A stretch of 53,490 nucleotides of DNA from Erysipelotrichales bacterium (GTDB lineage Bacteria; Bacillota_I; Bacilli_A; Erysipelotrichales; Erysipelotrichaceae). Below, piece by piece: positions 22,235 through 31,510 of the stretch. The DNA is taken from NCBI GenBank assembly GCA_017532345.1, contig JAFXJJ010000070.1, positions 1-53,490 of the forward strand. Reading direction: 5' to 3'. A model generated the notes under the pieces. That model did no database searches. It saw nothing but the letters and a program-made list of their open reading frames with translations, and was not told the origin of the DNA. The position numbers and the translations under genes were made by a program. Within the stretch, counting starts at the first letter, position 1; each line of letters opens with the position of its first letter.

Positions 22235-24407
22235 TAGAACTATAGGTGTTATATTCTTTGCTTTTGTTTGTGTTTTTATAGTGCTTTGTTTAAATGTAGT
22301 ATGCGTATCTGTATTAGGTGTGCATGTTAATAGTGGTGAAAATATCTCTAATTATTCGACAGGTGTTAATATTTATAAGAAAACATTGTCAGCAAGAAGA
22401 GGTTACATATACGATCGCAATAAGGAAATAATCGCGCAAGATTCCTCCACGTACAACATTTATGCGATTATTGCTGAGCGACTAAATAATGACAAAACTC
22501 CCGCTTATGTTGTAGATTATGAAGCAACAGCTGAAGCAGTTGCTCCGTATTTGAATATGACTACAGAGGAGTTTTTGTCGTATCTTACAGCAAATCCTAA
22601 GGCATATCAAGTCGAATTTGGTAGTAGAGGTAGAAATCTTTCCCAAGCTACAAGAGATGAAATAGCTGCCTTAAATATGCCTGGTATTGAGTTTTTAGAA
22701 AATTCTGGAAGAGTATATCCTAATGGTACATTTGCTTCACACTTAATTGGTTTTGCACAGTTTGATGCAGCATCTAATAGTATTGTTGGGAAGACAGGAA
22801 TTGAATCACAATACAATAAATACTTGTCAGGTACTGATGGATATCTTGAATATCAAGGTACTAGTGACGGACTACAATTAATAGGTACAGATGCAAAGAT
22901 TGTTAATGCGGAAAATGGATATGATATTTATCTTACGCTAGATGCAAGTATTCAAAAGTATTTAGAAAATGGTTTATATGAAACACTTCAAACCTTTGAA
23001 GCAGAAGCAGCTTGGGGTGTGATAATGGAAGTTAAAACAGGCAAAATACTTGGTTATGCTGGATATCCTTCATATGATTTGAATAAGAAGGATATTGTGA
23101 GTTATATGGATGCGAATCTAGGAAATGCTTTTGAGCCAGGTTCTACAATGAAACCATTCCTTATTGCTGCTGCAATGGATACTGGCATTTATGATGGTGA
23201 GGAAACTTTAAGGTCTGGTTTATACCATGTAGGTATGGTTAATGGTGAATTTGTACGTTTATCATCCAAAGGACAACGAGGATATATCGGTACAATTCAA
23301 GACTTCAACAGTGGTAAAGGTTGGGGTGAAATCACAATTAATGAAGGGTTAATACGTTCTTCTAATACGGCAATGGTACATTTATTTATTGAAGAACATA
23401 TGGCAAGTACATATCGTGATTACTTGACAAAATTCGGTTTCTTTAAACCAGTTGATTTTGATGTTGATGGAAGTATTAGTGGAAACATCAACTATACATA
23501 TGGCATGGAAAAAATTACTTCTACATTTGGTCAAGGTCTAACAGTTAATACACTACAGTTACTTCAAGCATATACTGCATTATTCAATGATGGTACAATG
23601 GTGAAACCATATGTCATTGATACAATTCGTGATTCTTATGATGATAGTATTATTTACCAAGGAGAAACAACAGTACTTGGACAACCAATAACTGAACAAA
23701 CAGCTGATTCACTTATGCAATTATTAACTGAAGTAATTGAAAATAATGAATATGGCTCTGGTAGATTCTATAAGATTCCAGAAGTACAAATGGCAGGGAA
23801 AACAGGTACTGCCGAAATCGCTGGTGGTAGTGGTAGTTATTTAGAAGAAAAGGGACAAAACCTTTATTCAATCATGGCAGCAGCACCTGCTAATGATCCA
23901 GAAGTTATGATTTTCTACGCAGTTAAGGAACCTAAAGTTTCTACAGTGCATACTAGTACTACGATCTTCAAACAAATCTTTAGAAGTACAATTATGTATC
24001 TAAACATTTCAGATGAAGAGGAAGTAGAAGAAAATACAGTTATCGAAGCAATCTTTGAAGAGCATAAGTTAGATAACTATGCCAATAAGGATGTTGATGA
24101 AGTTGTAAACGAGTTAACTGAAAAGGGCTTTAAAACATTAGTTGTTGGTAATGGTTCAGATGTAGTGAGTCAATATCCACTAGCTAGTACTAAAGCATTT
24201 ACTTCACAAACAGTATTCCTTTATACTGGTGGAGATACTGTATTAATGCCTGACATGAAAGGCTGGTCAAGAAAGGATGTATTATCCTTCTGGTCATTTA
24301 CAGATATTCCTGTACAATCAGTCGGTGATGGTTATGTTGTCGAGCAAAATATCGAAGCGGGTGAAAGCATAGGAGAGAATGATACTATATATGTAGTATT
24401 TGAATAG
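22221..24407 (+). CDS. Class B penicillin-binding protein with PASTA domains
   Basis: This septal transpeptidase of the PBP2B/FtsI type has 728 residues. It has a membrane anchor (about 8-32), a dimerisation domain starting with RRGYIYDRN, and the transpeptidase domain. Active-site motifs are S308-T-M-K (EPGSTMKP), SSN (IRSSNTAM) and K527-T-G-T. Two PASTA-like domains end the protein (about 600-728). It overlaps ftsL by 14 nt and is closed by a terminator, so the first dcw transcript is mraZ-rsmH-ftsL-pbp. Confidence 0.94.
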   Translation: MKKSNRTIGVIFFAFVCVFIVLCLNVVCVSVLGVHVNSGENISNYSTGVNIYKKTLSARRGYIYDRNKEIIAQDSSTYNIYAIIAERLNNDKTPAYVVDYEATAEAVAPYLNMTTEEFLSYLTANPKAYQVEFGSRGRNLSQATRDEIAALNMPGIEFLENSGRVYPNGTFASHLIGFAQFDAASNSIVGKTGIESQYNKYLSGTDGYLEYQGTSDGLQLIGTDAKIVNAENGYDIYLTLDASIQKYLENGLYETLQTFEAEAAWGVIMEVKTGKILGYAGYPSYDLNKKDIVSYMDANLGNAFEPGSTMKPFLIAAAMDTGIYDGEETLRSGLYHVGMVNGEFVRLSSKGQRGYIGTIQDFNSGKGWGEITINEGLIRSSNTAMVHLFIEEHMASTYRDYLTKFGFFKPVDFDVDGSISGNINYTYGMEKITSTFGQGLTVNTLQLLQAYTALFNDGTMVKPYVIDTIRDSYDDSIIYQGETTVLGQPITEQTADSLMQLLTEVIENNEYGSGRFYKIPEVQMAGKTGTAEIAGGSGSYLEEKGQNLYSIMAAAPANDPEVMIFYAVKEPKVSTVHTSTTIFKQIFRSTIMYLNISDEEEVEENTVIEAIFEEHKLDNYANKDVDEVVNELTEKGFKTLVVGNGSDVVSQYPLASTKAFTSQTVFLYTGGDTVLMPDMKGWSRKDVLSFWSFTDIPVQSVGDGYVVEQNIEAGESIGENDTIYVVFE

Positions 24408-24435
24408 AAAAAGCCGATAGAAATATCGGCTTTTT
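24408..24435 (+). terminator. Terminator of the mraZ-rsmH-ftsL-pbp operon
   Basis: A perfect 12-bp stem AAAAAGCCGATA/TATCGGCTTTTT is capped by a GAAA tetraloop, directly after the stop codon. Confidence 0.95.
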
Positions 24436-24471
24436 AGTTATGGTCATATTACTAAGACCATATATATTAAG

Positions 24472-24529
24472 TGTCGCTTTATGTAAAGGGGAAGGTTATT
24501 TGGCGACAATAATAGTATTTCCTCTTTAC
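24472..24529. other. Interleaved inverted repeats, possible pseudoknot
   Basis: TGTCGC (24472-24477) pairs with GCGACA (24503-24508), and GTAAAGGGGAA (24483-24493) pairs with TTCCTCTTTAC (24519-24529, one G-U). The order A-B-A'-B' is that of an H-type pseudoknot. A further TATGGTC/GACCATA repeat lies just upstream, near 24440-24461. The element sits between the pbp terminator and the stop of the convergent deacetylase gene, so it would be in the 3' end of the latter's transcript. Confidence 0.45.
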
Positions 24530-24535
24530 TTATGT

Positions 24536-25570
24536 TTATTCACGTATTTCTAATAATTCTTCAACAGTAACAAATTCGTATCCTGCTTCTAATAAGTCGG
24601 GAATGAGTCGTTTCACAGCTTCATAAGTACTCTCATACATATCGTGCATTAGTATAATGTCATTGTTTTTGACTTCAGACATTACTTTTTTATATACCTT
24701 ATTGGCATCAAGTAGCTCCCAATCTCTTGAATCTAAATCCCATGTAATCACAGTTTTCGAGATATCAGATACACATTCTTTAGTATATGAACCATAGGGT
24801 GGTCTAAATATGGTAGGAGTATAATTTAACTTTGATAATGCTTCATCTGTTTTCCTAAGTTCAGCTAGTATTTCATCATCAGATAGCTTCAAAATATTAT
24901 GATGTGTGAATGTATGATTACCTATTTGATGACCGCTAGCTAGCATTCTTTCAACAATCTCTTGATTTTCATCAATCTGCTTTCCTATTAAAAAGAAGGT
25001 TGCTTTAATATTATATTCATCTAATAAGTCTAATATTTTTGGAGTGATACGACGATTAGGACCATCATCAAATGTTAACGCGATAACTTTAGAGGTAGTT
25101 TTTGATACTTCATTAGTGTAAGGAATAACTTGAAGCTCATTATTTTCAACATAATAAATATTAGTACCATTAAAATAGTAGTCATAGTTATTGTTAAGAC
25201 CAATATCTTGTAAAGTTTTAAAGGTCTTATTTAGATAGTCATAAGTAAAGGGATAATAATTTGTTTCTTCATTATTAGTTGATTTAAAATATGATGTACC
25301 CAAGAAAGATAAAGTAGTTTCTTGTTCATAATAATCAAATGTTATTTGGAGTTCATAAACAGTATCACTTTGAAATGTATCATGATATTTATTCGTTATA
25401 GATAGTATTAATTCATCAATGTACCTATTCAATTCTTTATATGGAGTAACTGGATACGTAATACGTTCGTAAACATCATTATCCATTGATAGATTTTGCT
25501 TGATGTATATTTCATTACGATTGCATGAACATAATATGAATAGAAAGAAACAGATAATAAATCTCTTCAT
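24536..25570 (-). CDS. Polysaccharide deacetylase lipoprotein
   Basis: The 344 residues include a lipoprotein-like signal (FLFILCSC, lipid on C17 or nearby), a poorly conserved region (20-160) and a C-terminal NodB domain. NodB motifs are complete: LTFDDGPN (metal Asp and catalytic Asp), IGNHTFTHHN (the two metal His), RPPYGSYT, and IILMHD. Members remove acetyl from peptidoglycan GlcNAc or MurNAc, giving lysozyme resistance. The gene is inverted inside the dcw cluster, diverging from the second PBP gene 48 bp away; GGAAAATG stands before the ATG. Confidence 0.92.
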   Translation of the reverse strand: MKRFIICFFLFILCSCNRNEIYIKQNLSMDNDVYERITYPVTPYKELNRYIDELILSITNKYHDTFQSDTVYELQITFDYYEQETTLSFLGTSYFKSTNNEETNYYPFTYDYLNKTFKTLQDIGLNNNYDYYFNGTNIYYVENNELQVIPYTNEVSKTTSKVIALTFDDGPNRRITPKILDLLDEYNIKATFFLIGKQIDENQEIVERMLASGHQIGNHTFTHHNILKLSDDEILAELRKTDEALSKLNYTPTIFRPPYGSYTKECVSDISKTVITWDLDSRDWELLDANKVYKKVMSEVKNNDIILMHDMYESTYEAVKRLIPDLLEAGYEFVTVEELLEIRE

Positions 25571-25618
25571 AACATCATTTTCCTTTCTATTTCATCATAT
25601 GGTTATAGTGGTGGTGTT

Positions 25619-27532
25619 ATGCGTAGAAAGTCTTGGAATAGGCTTAAGATTATTGAATATGCAGGGTATTTACTGTTTGGTGCTATAATATGTAAGTTAA
25701 TGTACTTACAAAGCTATAAGCAAGCCGAAATAGGAGAAAAAGCATTAGATTTGTGGGAGCGTTCATTTCCAATCGCTGCAAGTAGAGGTAGTATTGTGGA
25801 TCGCAATTTTGGAGTACTAGCATATGATATTCCATCTACTTCGGTAATGGTAGTACCATCACAAATTGATAATAAGGAAACTACTGCAATGACGCTTAGT
25901 AATATACTTAATGCTGATTACCAAACGATATTAACAAAAATATCGAATCATGTATCCACGCAAAAGCTTAATCCGGAAGGCCGATTACTAACGGAGGAAG
26001 AGGAATTAGCAATTAAGAATGCCAATTTAGGTGGGGTATATTTAGTTAGGGACGTGAAACGGCATTATCCAAATCATTTCTTTTTATCGCAAGTACTTGG
26101 GTTTACTGGTGTTGATAACCAAGGATTAAGTGGATTAGAGTTAGCTTATGATGAGATTCTACAAGGAAGTAGTGGCTCTTTAAATATTCCATTTGATGCG
26201 AAAGGTAATAAGATTGATATTGTGGAAGAAAGCTGGACAAGCAGTGGTAGTGGAAATATCTTAATGCTTACTATCGACTCAACTATACAAGGAATTATTG
26301 AACGTGAATTAAATAATGCGATGCTGACATATGAACCTGACCAAGCATGGGCAATTGCGATGAACCCCAATACTGGCGAAATCCTAGCGATGGTATCAAA
26401 ACCAGACTTTGATCCTAATGATTATCAAGCATATGATATTGAAGTAATTAATCGTAATTTGCCAATCTTCAATTCTTATGAACCAGGTTCTACCTTTAAG
26501 ATAATATCCTTTGCGGCAGCTTTAAATGAGAATGTGATTGATATGGAAAATGAAACATATATGGATATTGGATATGAAATAGTAAATGGTGCAAGAATTA
26601 AATCGTGGAAGGCTGGGGGACATGGGCTACAGACATTTCTTGAAGTACTTCAAAATTCATCTAATCCAGGCTTCGTTGAGATATCTAGACGTTTAGGTAT
26701 TGAAACATTATATAACTATGTAAAGGCTTTTGGTTTTGGTGATAAGACGAATATTGATTTAGTAGGTGAAAGCAGTGGGATATTCTTTAGCTTAGATAGA
26801 ATGAGTGAATTAGAGGCTGCGACAACTGCTTTTGGCCAAGGAATATCACTTACAGCCATTCAATTAGTTAGTGCAGTATCAGCAACAGTTAATGGAGGAT
26901 ACTTATATGAACCATATATTACGAAAGCTATTCTTCATCCATTAACTTATGATGTTTTATATGAAAATGAACCTAAAGTTGTCAGGCAAGTTATTAGTGA
27001 AGAAACAAGCTTTAAGATGCGTTATGCACTCGAGCATGTTGTTGCACTAGGTGGTGGAAGACAAGCCTATATTGAAGGGTATCGAATCGGTGGGAAGACT
27101 GGTACAGCTCAGAAGGCAAAGAATGGCGCATATATGGAGAATGAATATATACTATCGTTTATTGGTGTGGCACCTATTGATAATCCACAAATAGTGCTGT
27201 ATATCGCAATGGATAATCCAACGAACAATATTCAATATGGTGGTACTGTTGTAGCTCCAATTGCCAAGAAATGTTTAACTGATATACTACCATATATGAA
27301 TATACCTACGGTTACTGAGCAATTACCTAAAACATATAATTGGAATGAGATAAAAAGCTATATGGTAGATAATTATATAGGATTATCAGTAGATGATGTA
27401 GATAGTAAGCATTTTAAATTTGTATTTAATGGAGAGGGAGATTATGTAGTATCTCAACTACCCATGTCAGGAACATATATGAAAAGTGGAGGCGAAATCT
27501 GGCTGTACTTAGGCAATGATGAAATTAAGTAA
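25619..27532 (+). CDS. Class B penicillin-binding protein, SpoVD-like
   Basis: This 637-residue transpeptidase starts a second dcw transcript. It has a short cytoplasmic start, a membrane anchor (about 13-30), a dimerisation domain (ASRGSIVDRN) and the transpeptidase with S291-T-F-K (EPGSTFKI), SSN (NSSNPGF) and K493-T-G-T. A C-terminal PASTA-like domain follows (about 575-637). Its place just before murE is that of spoVD in spore formers, but a second division PBP is equally possible. It overlaps murE by 17 nt. Confidence 0.92.
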   Translation: MRRKSWNRLKIIEYAGYLLFGAIICKLMYLQSYKQAEIGEKALDLWERSFPIAASRGSIVDRNFGVLAYDIPSTSVMVVPSQIDNKETTAMTLSNILNADYQTILTKISNHVSTQKLNPEGRLLTEEEELAIKNANLGGVYLVRDVKRHYPNHFFLSQVLGFTGVDNQGLSGLELAYDEILQGSSGSLNIPFDAKGNKIDIVEESWTSSGSGNILMLTIDSTIQGIIERELNNAMLTYEPDQAWAIAMNPNTGEILAMVSKPDFDPNDYQAYDIEVINRNLPIFNSYEPGSTFKIISFAAALNENVIDMENETYMDIGYEIVNGARIKSWKAGGHGLQTFLEVLQNSSNPGFVEISRRLGIETLYNYVKAFGFGDKTNIDLVGESSGIFFSLDRMSELEAATTAFGQGISLTAIQLVSAVSATVNGGYLYEPYITKAILHPLTYDVLYENEPKVVRQVISEETSFKMRYALEHVVALGGGRQAYIEGYRIGGKTGTAQKAKNGAYMENEYILSFIGVAPIDNPQIVLYIAMDNPTNNIQYGGTVVAPIAKKCLTDILPYMNIPTVTEQLPKTYNWNEIKSYMVDNYIGLSVDDVDSKHFKFVFNGEGDYVVSQLPMSGTYMKSGGEIWLYLGNDEIK

Positions 27533-28877
27533 ACTATTAAAACCAATTACATCAGTATGTAGAGAAGCAGACTTTGAAGTAGTGAATGTTACTAGTGATA
27601 TTGATATGGTAACAAGAAATAGTGTTTTTATCCCAATAAAGGGTGAAGCTTTTGATTCACATATTTATATTGATGAAGCATTAAAGAGGGGGGCTTTTGT
27701 GGTAAGATATACAAATAATCATCAGATTAGCGGGATTTTGAAGCAACGCTTTATTGGTAATCCATGTGATTCAATGAAATGTATAGGCGTAATAGGAACA
27801 AATGGGAAAAGCAGTGTTGTTCATTATCTAAAGTCTTTTTTAGATACCTATAAAGTAGGAGTAATTGTAAATGCGACATTCTATATTAATGATGAGAAAT
27901 TAATGAAGTTTAAAAATACGACCCCAAATTCCGAAGACTTAATGAAGGTTATGCAAATGTGCAAGGATGCCAAATGCGATTATTTTATTATGGAAATAAG
28001 CTCACATGCCATCAAGCAAGAGCGTATTGCGGGATTGAAGTTTGATACCTTAATATACACTAACATCTCACAGGATCATTTAGATTACCATAAATCAATA
28101 ATGGAATATACTTCAACTAAGATTATGGGGAATTCATATTTAAAGAAGAATGGCTTTATTTTATGTAATGATGAAGATATTCGTGAGATGCTAGAGCGAT
28201 ATTATAAACGTGTGATTAATCTTAAAATGAAATATCCGTACCATAGTTATTTAGATTCATATCGTAGAATTCTAGATATTGATACGAAACATATTGCTTT
28301 AAGAGTATTAAGTAAATTTGATGTCGATAATATGATGTTTGCGTATGCTTATATGCGTGAATGTGATTTTGATTTTATGGATATATATAAACATATGATG
28401 AATGTGAAAGGACTGCAAGGCAGAATGGAACTCATCTATAATGACTCCTTTAAAATAATTATAGATTATGCCCATACGTATATGGCATATTATGAACTAT
28501 GCCAATATGTAGCTAACATTGAAGCCCATAAAGTATTAGTATTTGGCTTAGGTGGAAATCGTGATGAATATAAACGCGAAATGATTGGAAAGCTAGTAGG
28601 CAAATATTTTGATTTAGTTATTGTAACAACAGACAATGCTAGAAATGAGAACCCAGAAAAGATCTGTAGTGAAATAGTATCAAGTATGAATAATAACTAT
28701 ATAATTATCTTAAATCGTGAAGAAGCTATTAGAAAAGCTATTTCAATTATTGAAAATAATGGTATAATAATTATCGCCGGAAAGGGAAATGAAGAATTTC
28801 AAATTATCGGTGATCAGAAAATTCCTTTTAAGGATAAAGATATAGTTTATAAAATTTTAAATAAAGAAGAGGTGTAG
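27516..28877 (+). CDS. murE: UDP-MurNAc-tripeptide synthetase MurE-like
   Basis: This cytoplasmic ligase adds the third residue of the stem peptide. The 453 residues contain the ATP P-loop GTNGKSS (94-100), the carbamylated lysine K202 (EYTSTKIM) and a C-terminal recognition loop. This loop reads D373-N-A-R in place of the DNPR that binds meso-diaminopimelate; the arginine is retained, so diaminopimelate is possible but not certain. It overlaps the SpoVD-like gene by 17 nt and precedes mraY by 2 nt. Confidence 0.92.
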   Translation: MMKLSKLLKPITSVCREADFEVVNVTSDIDMVTRNSVFIPIKGEAFDSHIYIDEALKRGAFVVRYTNNHQISGILKQRFIGNPCDSMKCIGVIGTNGKSSVVHYLKSFLDTYKVGVIVNATFYINDEKLMKFKNTTPNSEDLMKVMQMCKDAKCDYFIMEISSHAIKQERIAGLKFDTLIYTNISQDHLDYHKSIMEYTSTKIMGNSYLKKNGFILCNDEDIREMLERYYKRVINLKMKYPYHSYLDSYRRILDIDTKHIALRVLSKFDVDNMMFAYAYMRECDFDFMDIYKHMMNVKGLQGRMELIYNDSFKIIIDYAHTYMAYYELCQYVANIEAHKVLVFGLGGNRDEYKREMIGKLVGKYFDLVIVTTDNARNENPEKICSEIVSSMNNNYIIILNREEAIRKAISIIENNGIIIIAGKGNEEFQIIGDQKIPFKDKDIVYKILNKEEV

Positions 28878-28879
28878 CT

Positions 28880-29830
28880 ATGGAGTTTAAGAACTATTTA
28901 GTAGGTTTTATGATTGCTTTAGGTATGTGCCTAGTGGCTTATCCACTATTCATACCTTTCTTACATAAATTAAAATATGGTCAAACAGTAAGTGAATATA
29001 TGCCTTCACAAGCTAAAAAGACAGGTACTCCTACAATGGGAGGAGTTATCTTTATTATTGTACCTTTATTAGTAAGCTTAGTATTCTTTAATCATATTTG
29101 GGCTGATCCAAAGGTAATGCTAGTAGGGCTAGCATTTATTGGTTATGGTATTATTGGGTTTATTGATGATTATATTATTGTAGTTACTAAGAATAATGAT
29201 GGCTTAAGTCCTAGAAGTAAATTATTAATGCAAATTATTCTATCAGTAGTATTTTATTTAATCTATCAAAGTAACGTATCTACTGAAATATCTATTTTTA
29301 ATTTCTCAATCGATTTAGGTATCTTCTATGTTTTATTAGTAGTATTACTATTTGCATCTTCATCTAATGCAGTTAACTTAACAGATGGTATGGATGGATT
29401 AGCTGGTGGTACAGTCTTTATTTCGTATATTCCATTTGTTTTATTTGCCCTTGAACAAGGTGAATATAATGTAGCATTACTAGTTGTAATTATCATGGGA
29501 GCTATTCTAGGATATTTATTCTTTAATCGTCATCCTGCTAAGATTTTCATGGGTGATGCTGGGTCACTAGCTTTAGGTGGTGTACTTGCAGCATTAGGCT
29601 TAGTTTTAAAGAAAGAATTACTAGTTATTGTGATTGGTATGGTATTCGTTATTGAAACGGCAAGTGTTGTGCTTCAAATTGCATCTGTAAAGTTACGTGG
29701 TAAGCGTATCTTCAAATGCTCTCCAATCCACTATCACTTCGAACAATCTGGCATGAAGGAAGAGCATGTAGTATTAATGGAATATATCTTTGGTGCTATC
29801 TGTGCATTAATTGGATACTTAATTGGGTAA
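28880..29830 (+). CDS. mraY: Phospho-MurNAc-pentapeptide transferase MraY
   Basis: MraY makes lipid I by transferring phospho-MurNAc-pentapeptide to undecaprenyl phosphate. The 316 residues have about ten membrane helices and the family signatures TPTMGG, FIDDYI (Asp pair), NLTDGMDGLAGG and FMGDAGSLALGG. Length is normal. It ends in two successive terminators (29826-29848 and 29863-29898), so the genes after it are expressed separately. Confidence 0.97.
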   Translation: MEFKNYLVGFMIALGMCLVAYPLFIPFLHKLKYGQTVSEYMPSQAKKTGTPTMGGVIFIIVPLLVSLVFFNHIWADPKVMLVGLAFIGYGIIGFIDDYIIVVTKNNDGLSPRSKLLMQIILSVVFYLIYQSNVSTEISIFNFSIDLGIFYVLLVVLLFASSSNAVNLTDGMDGLAGGTVFISYIPFVLFALEQGEYNVALLVVIIMGAILGYLFFNRHPAKIFMGDAGSLALGGVLAALGLVLKKELLVIVIGMVFVIETASVVLQIASVKLRGKRIFKCSPIHYHFEQSGMKEEHVVLMEYIFGAICALIGYLIG

Positions 29831-29848
29831 GCAATGCTTACCTTTTTA
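29826..29848 (+). terminator. First terminator after mraY
   Basis: GGTAAGC/GGTAAGC-complement GCTTACC with a 3-nt AAT loop is followed by TTTTTATTT. The hairpin includes the mraY stop codon. Confidence 0.8.
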
Positions 29849-29862
29849 TTTGGGTTAAACTA

Positions 29863-29898
29863 AAAATAGGCATTAATTGATGCCTATTTTCTTTTTAT
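29863..29898 (+). terminator. Second terminator after mraY
   Basis: The 11-bp perfect stem AAAATAGGCAT/ATGCCTATTTT has loop TAATTG and is followed by CTTTTTAT. Confidence 0.9.
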
Positions 29899-29924
29899 CT
29901 CATATGGTAATATGAGGCGATTTG

Positions 29925-30476
29925 ATGATTATCTTACATGCATTGTTATCTAATATTGATACTTTATGTTGTTCAGTAGTATATGGTTATCGAAGAACTA
30001 AAATGAATCTTGTATCAATGCTAACCACATCATTATTTGTTTTCTTATCTATTTATTTTATTAATACCTTGATGGATGATTATTTAATGGTAATAAATAC
30101 GAATGTAGCAAGTAGTCTTAGTACATTCATTTATTTAATGTTAGCTTATGTCACATATAAGGAATATCATAAGAAGAATATAGCCAATAGTAGTAATGTT
30201 AGTGATTTAAACCATGATAATGTGATTAATGTAGTAGAAACAATATATTTAGGAATATACTTTAGCTTAGATAATTTCTTATTAACTTTACCACTTATTT
30301 TCCAAGGATATAGTCCTATTGAAATCGCAACTACCTTTGGCTTTACTACATTTATAACGCTACAATTAGGTAATCAAATAGGCATTACTCTTAATGAACG
30401 ATACTATAAAGCATATTTTATGAAGTATGCATGGTTATTATTTATTATATTAAGCTTAATTCATATTTATTTTTAA
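29925..30476 (+). CDS. YtaF/MntP-like membrane protein
   Basis: This 183-residue protein has six hydrophobic segments in two related halves. Each half starts with a Ser/Asn-Asp motif: SNIDTLCCSVVYGYR (near residue 9) and FSLDNFLLTLPL (near residue 112). That arrangement matches the MntP/YtaF family; MntP exports Mn2+, while YtaF is named from sporulation loci and has no proven transport role. The ATG at 29925 is chosen over the TTG at 29922, with GAGG 7 nt upstream. It lies 27 nt upstream of ftsW and could be co-transcribed with it. Confidence 0.75.
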   Translation: MIILHALLSNIDTLCCSVVYGYRRTKMNLVSMLTTSLFVFLSIYFINTLMDDYLMVINTNVASSLSTFIYLMLAYVTYKEYHKKNIANSSNVSDLNHDNVINVVETIYLGIYFSLDNFLLTLPLIFQGYSPIEIATTFGFTTFITLQLGNQIGITLNERYYKAYFMKYAWLLFIILSLIHIYF

Positions 30477-30503
30477 ATATCATACAGTAGTAATGGTGGT
30501 AGA

Positions 30504-31499
30504 ATGCTTCATTATCGAAATCGTAAATTTCTATTAATTGTTTCTATATTATTGATTATTGGAATACTAGCTATTTATTCAGCTAGTAGTGTATGGGCTA
30601 ATTTGAAGTTTAATGATGAGTTTTATTATATGAAACGGCAAGTAATATTTGCGACGATTGGCGTAATAGTGATGTATATTGTGAGCTATTATGATGTTAG
30701 TAAGCTAAGGAAATATGCATATTGGTTCTTTAGCTTTTGTATCATTCTAATGGTTTTAGTATTAATTCCAGGCATTGGCAGTGAAAGAAATGGCTCTATG
30801 TCATGGTTTAAAATAGGACCAGTGTTATTCCAACCTTCAGAGTTTTTGAAGCTCGCCCTTATTATGGTAGTATCAGATAAACTCTCTAAGAAACGGAAAA
30901 TACGTAAGCTTAAAGATGTATATGATATTATGGGATTATGTTTATTAAGCTTTGGATTAATTATGCTGCAACCTGATTTTGGTAGTGGTGTAGTAATGCT
31001 TTCGGCTATTGTGATTATGGTGATAGTGGCAGGTATACCAATGAAGTATTTTGTTTATGTGGTGATCATTGGAAGTATTGCGATTGTTTTCCTAATTATG
31101 AGTGCACCATATCGTATGAGCCGTATATTAGCATTTATTGATCCATTCAGTGATCCATTAGGAGCAGGATTTCAAAGTATTCAATCACTATATGCGATTG
31201 CACCTGGTGGTATTATGGGCATGGGATTTCAGAATTCAATGCAGAAGCAGTTTTATTTACCTGAACCACATACTGATTTTATTTTCGCGATAATAGCAGA
31301 AGAAATGGGCTTTATTGGTGGTGGATTCTTAGTTTTAGTATTTGGCTTATTATTTAAAGAAGGCTTACGCATTATCAAAAATGTAGAGGATAAATATTTA
31401 AAATATATAGTGATTGGTATCATGGCATTATTTATTATTCAAGTTATTATCAATTTATGTGTTGTAGTTGGTCTATTTCCAATTACAGGTGTAACTTAG
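30504..31499 (+). pseudogene. ftsW: ftsW 5' part, split by a serine-recombinase element
   Basis: This is a SEDS-family glycosyltransferase (FtsW/SpoVE/RodA) that polymerises lipid II. The 331-residue frame carries most membrane helices and the SEDS landmarks QPSEFLKLALI and YLPEPHTDFIFAIIAEE. It stops two codons after the FPITG segment, where FtsW proteins go on with (L/I)PLPFISYGGSS. Residues 1-329 are native; the last two, V-T, and the TAG come from the inserted element. The missing 31 codons lie at 34590-34685, in frame. Excision of 31489-34588 would restore a 360-residue protein. GGTGG stands before the ATG. Confidence 0.95.
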
Positions 31500-31509
31500 T
31501 ATTAGTGAT
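31483..31509. other. Left attachment site of the element (attL)
   Basis: The common core TTACAGGT (31483-31490) recurs at 34582-34589. Just inside the element, 31490-31509 reads TGTAACTTAGTATTAGTGAT, the inverse complement (17 of 19-20 bases) of the arm at the opposite end (34567-34586). The crossover dinucleotide is most likely GG at 31488-31489. Confidence 0.88.
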
Positions 31510-31510
31510 A

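Noticed and set aside
24436..24461. TATGGTC/GACCATA repeat as a terminator
   Set aside because: No T-run follows on either strand, and pbp already has a perfect terminator at 24408-24435.
30504..31499. ftsW as a functional natural truncation or simple sequencing frameshift
   Set aside because: The missing end is found intact and in frame at 34590, with a shared core at both junctions and a recombinase in between. That is insertion, not truncation or frameshift.
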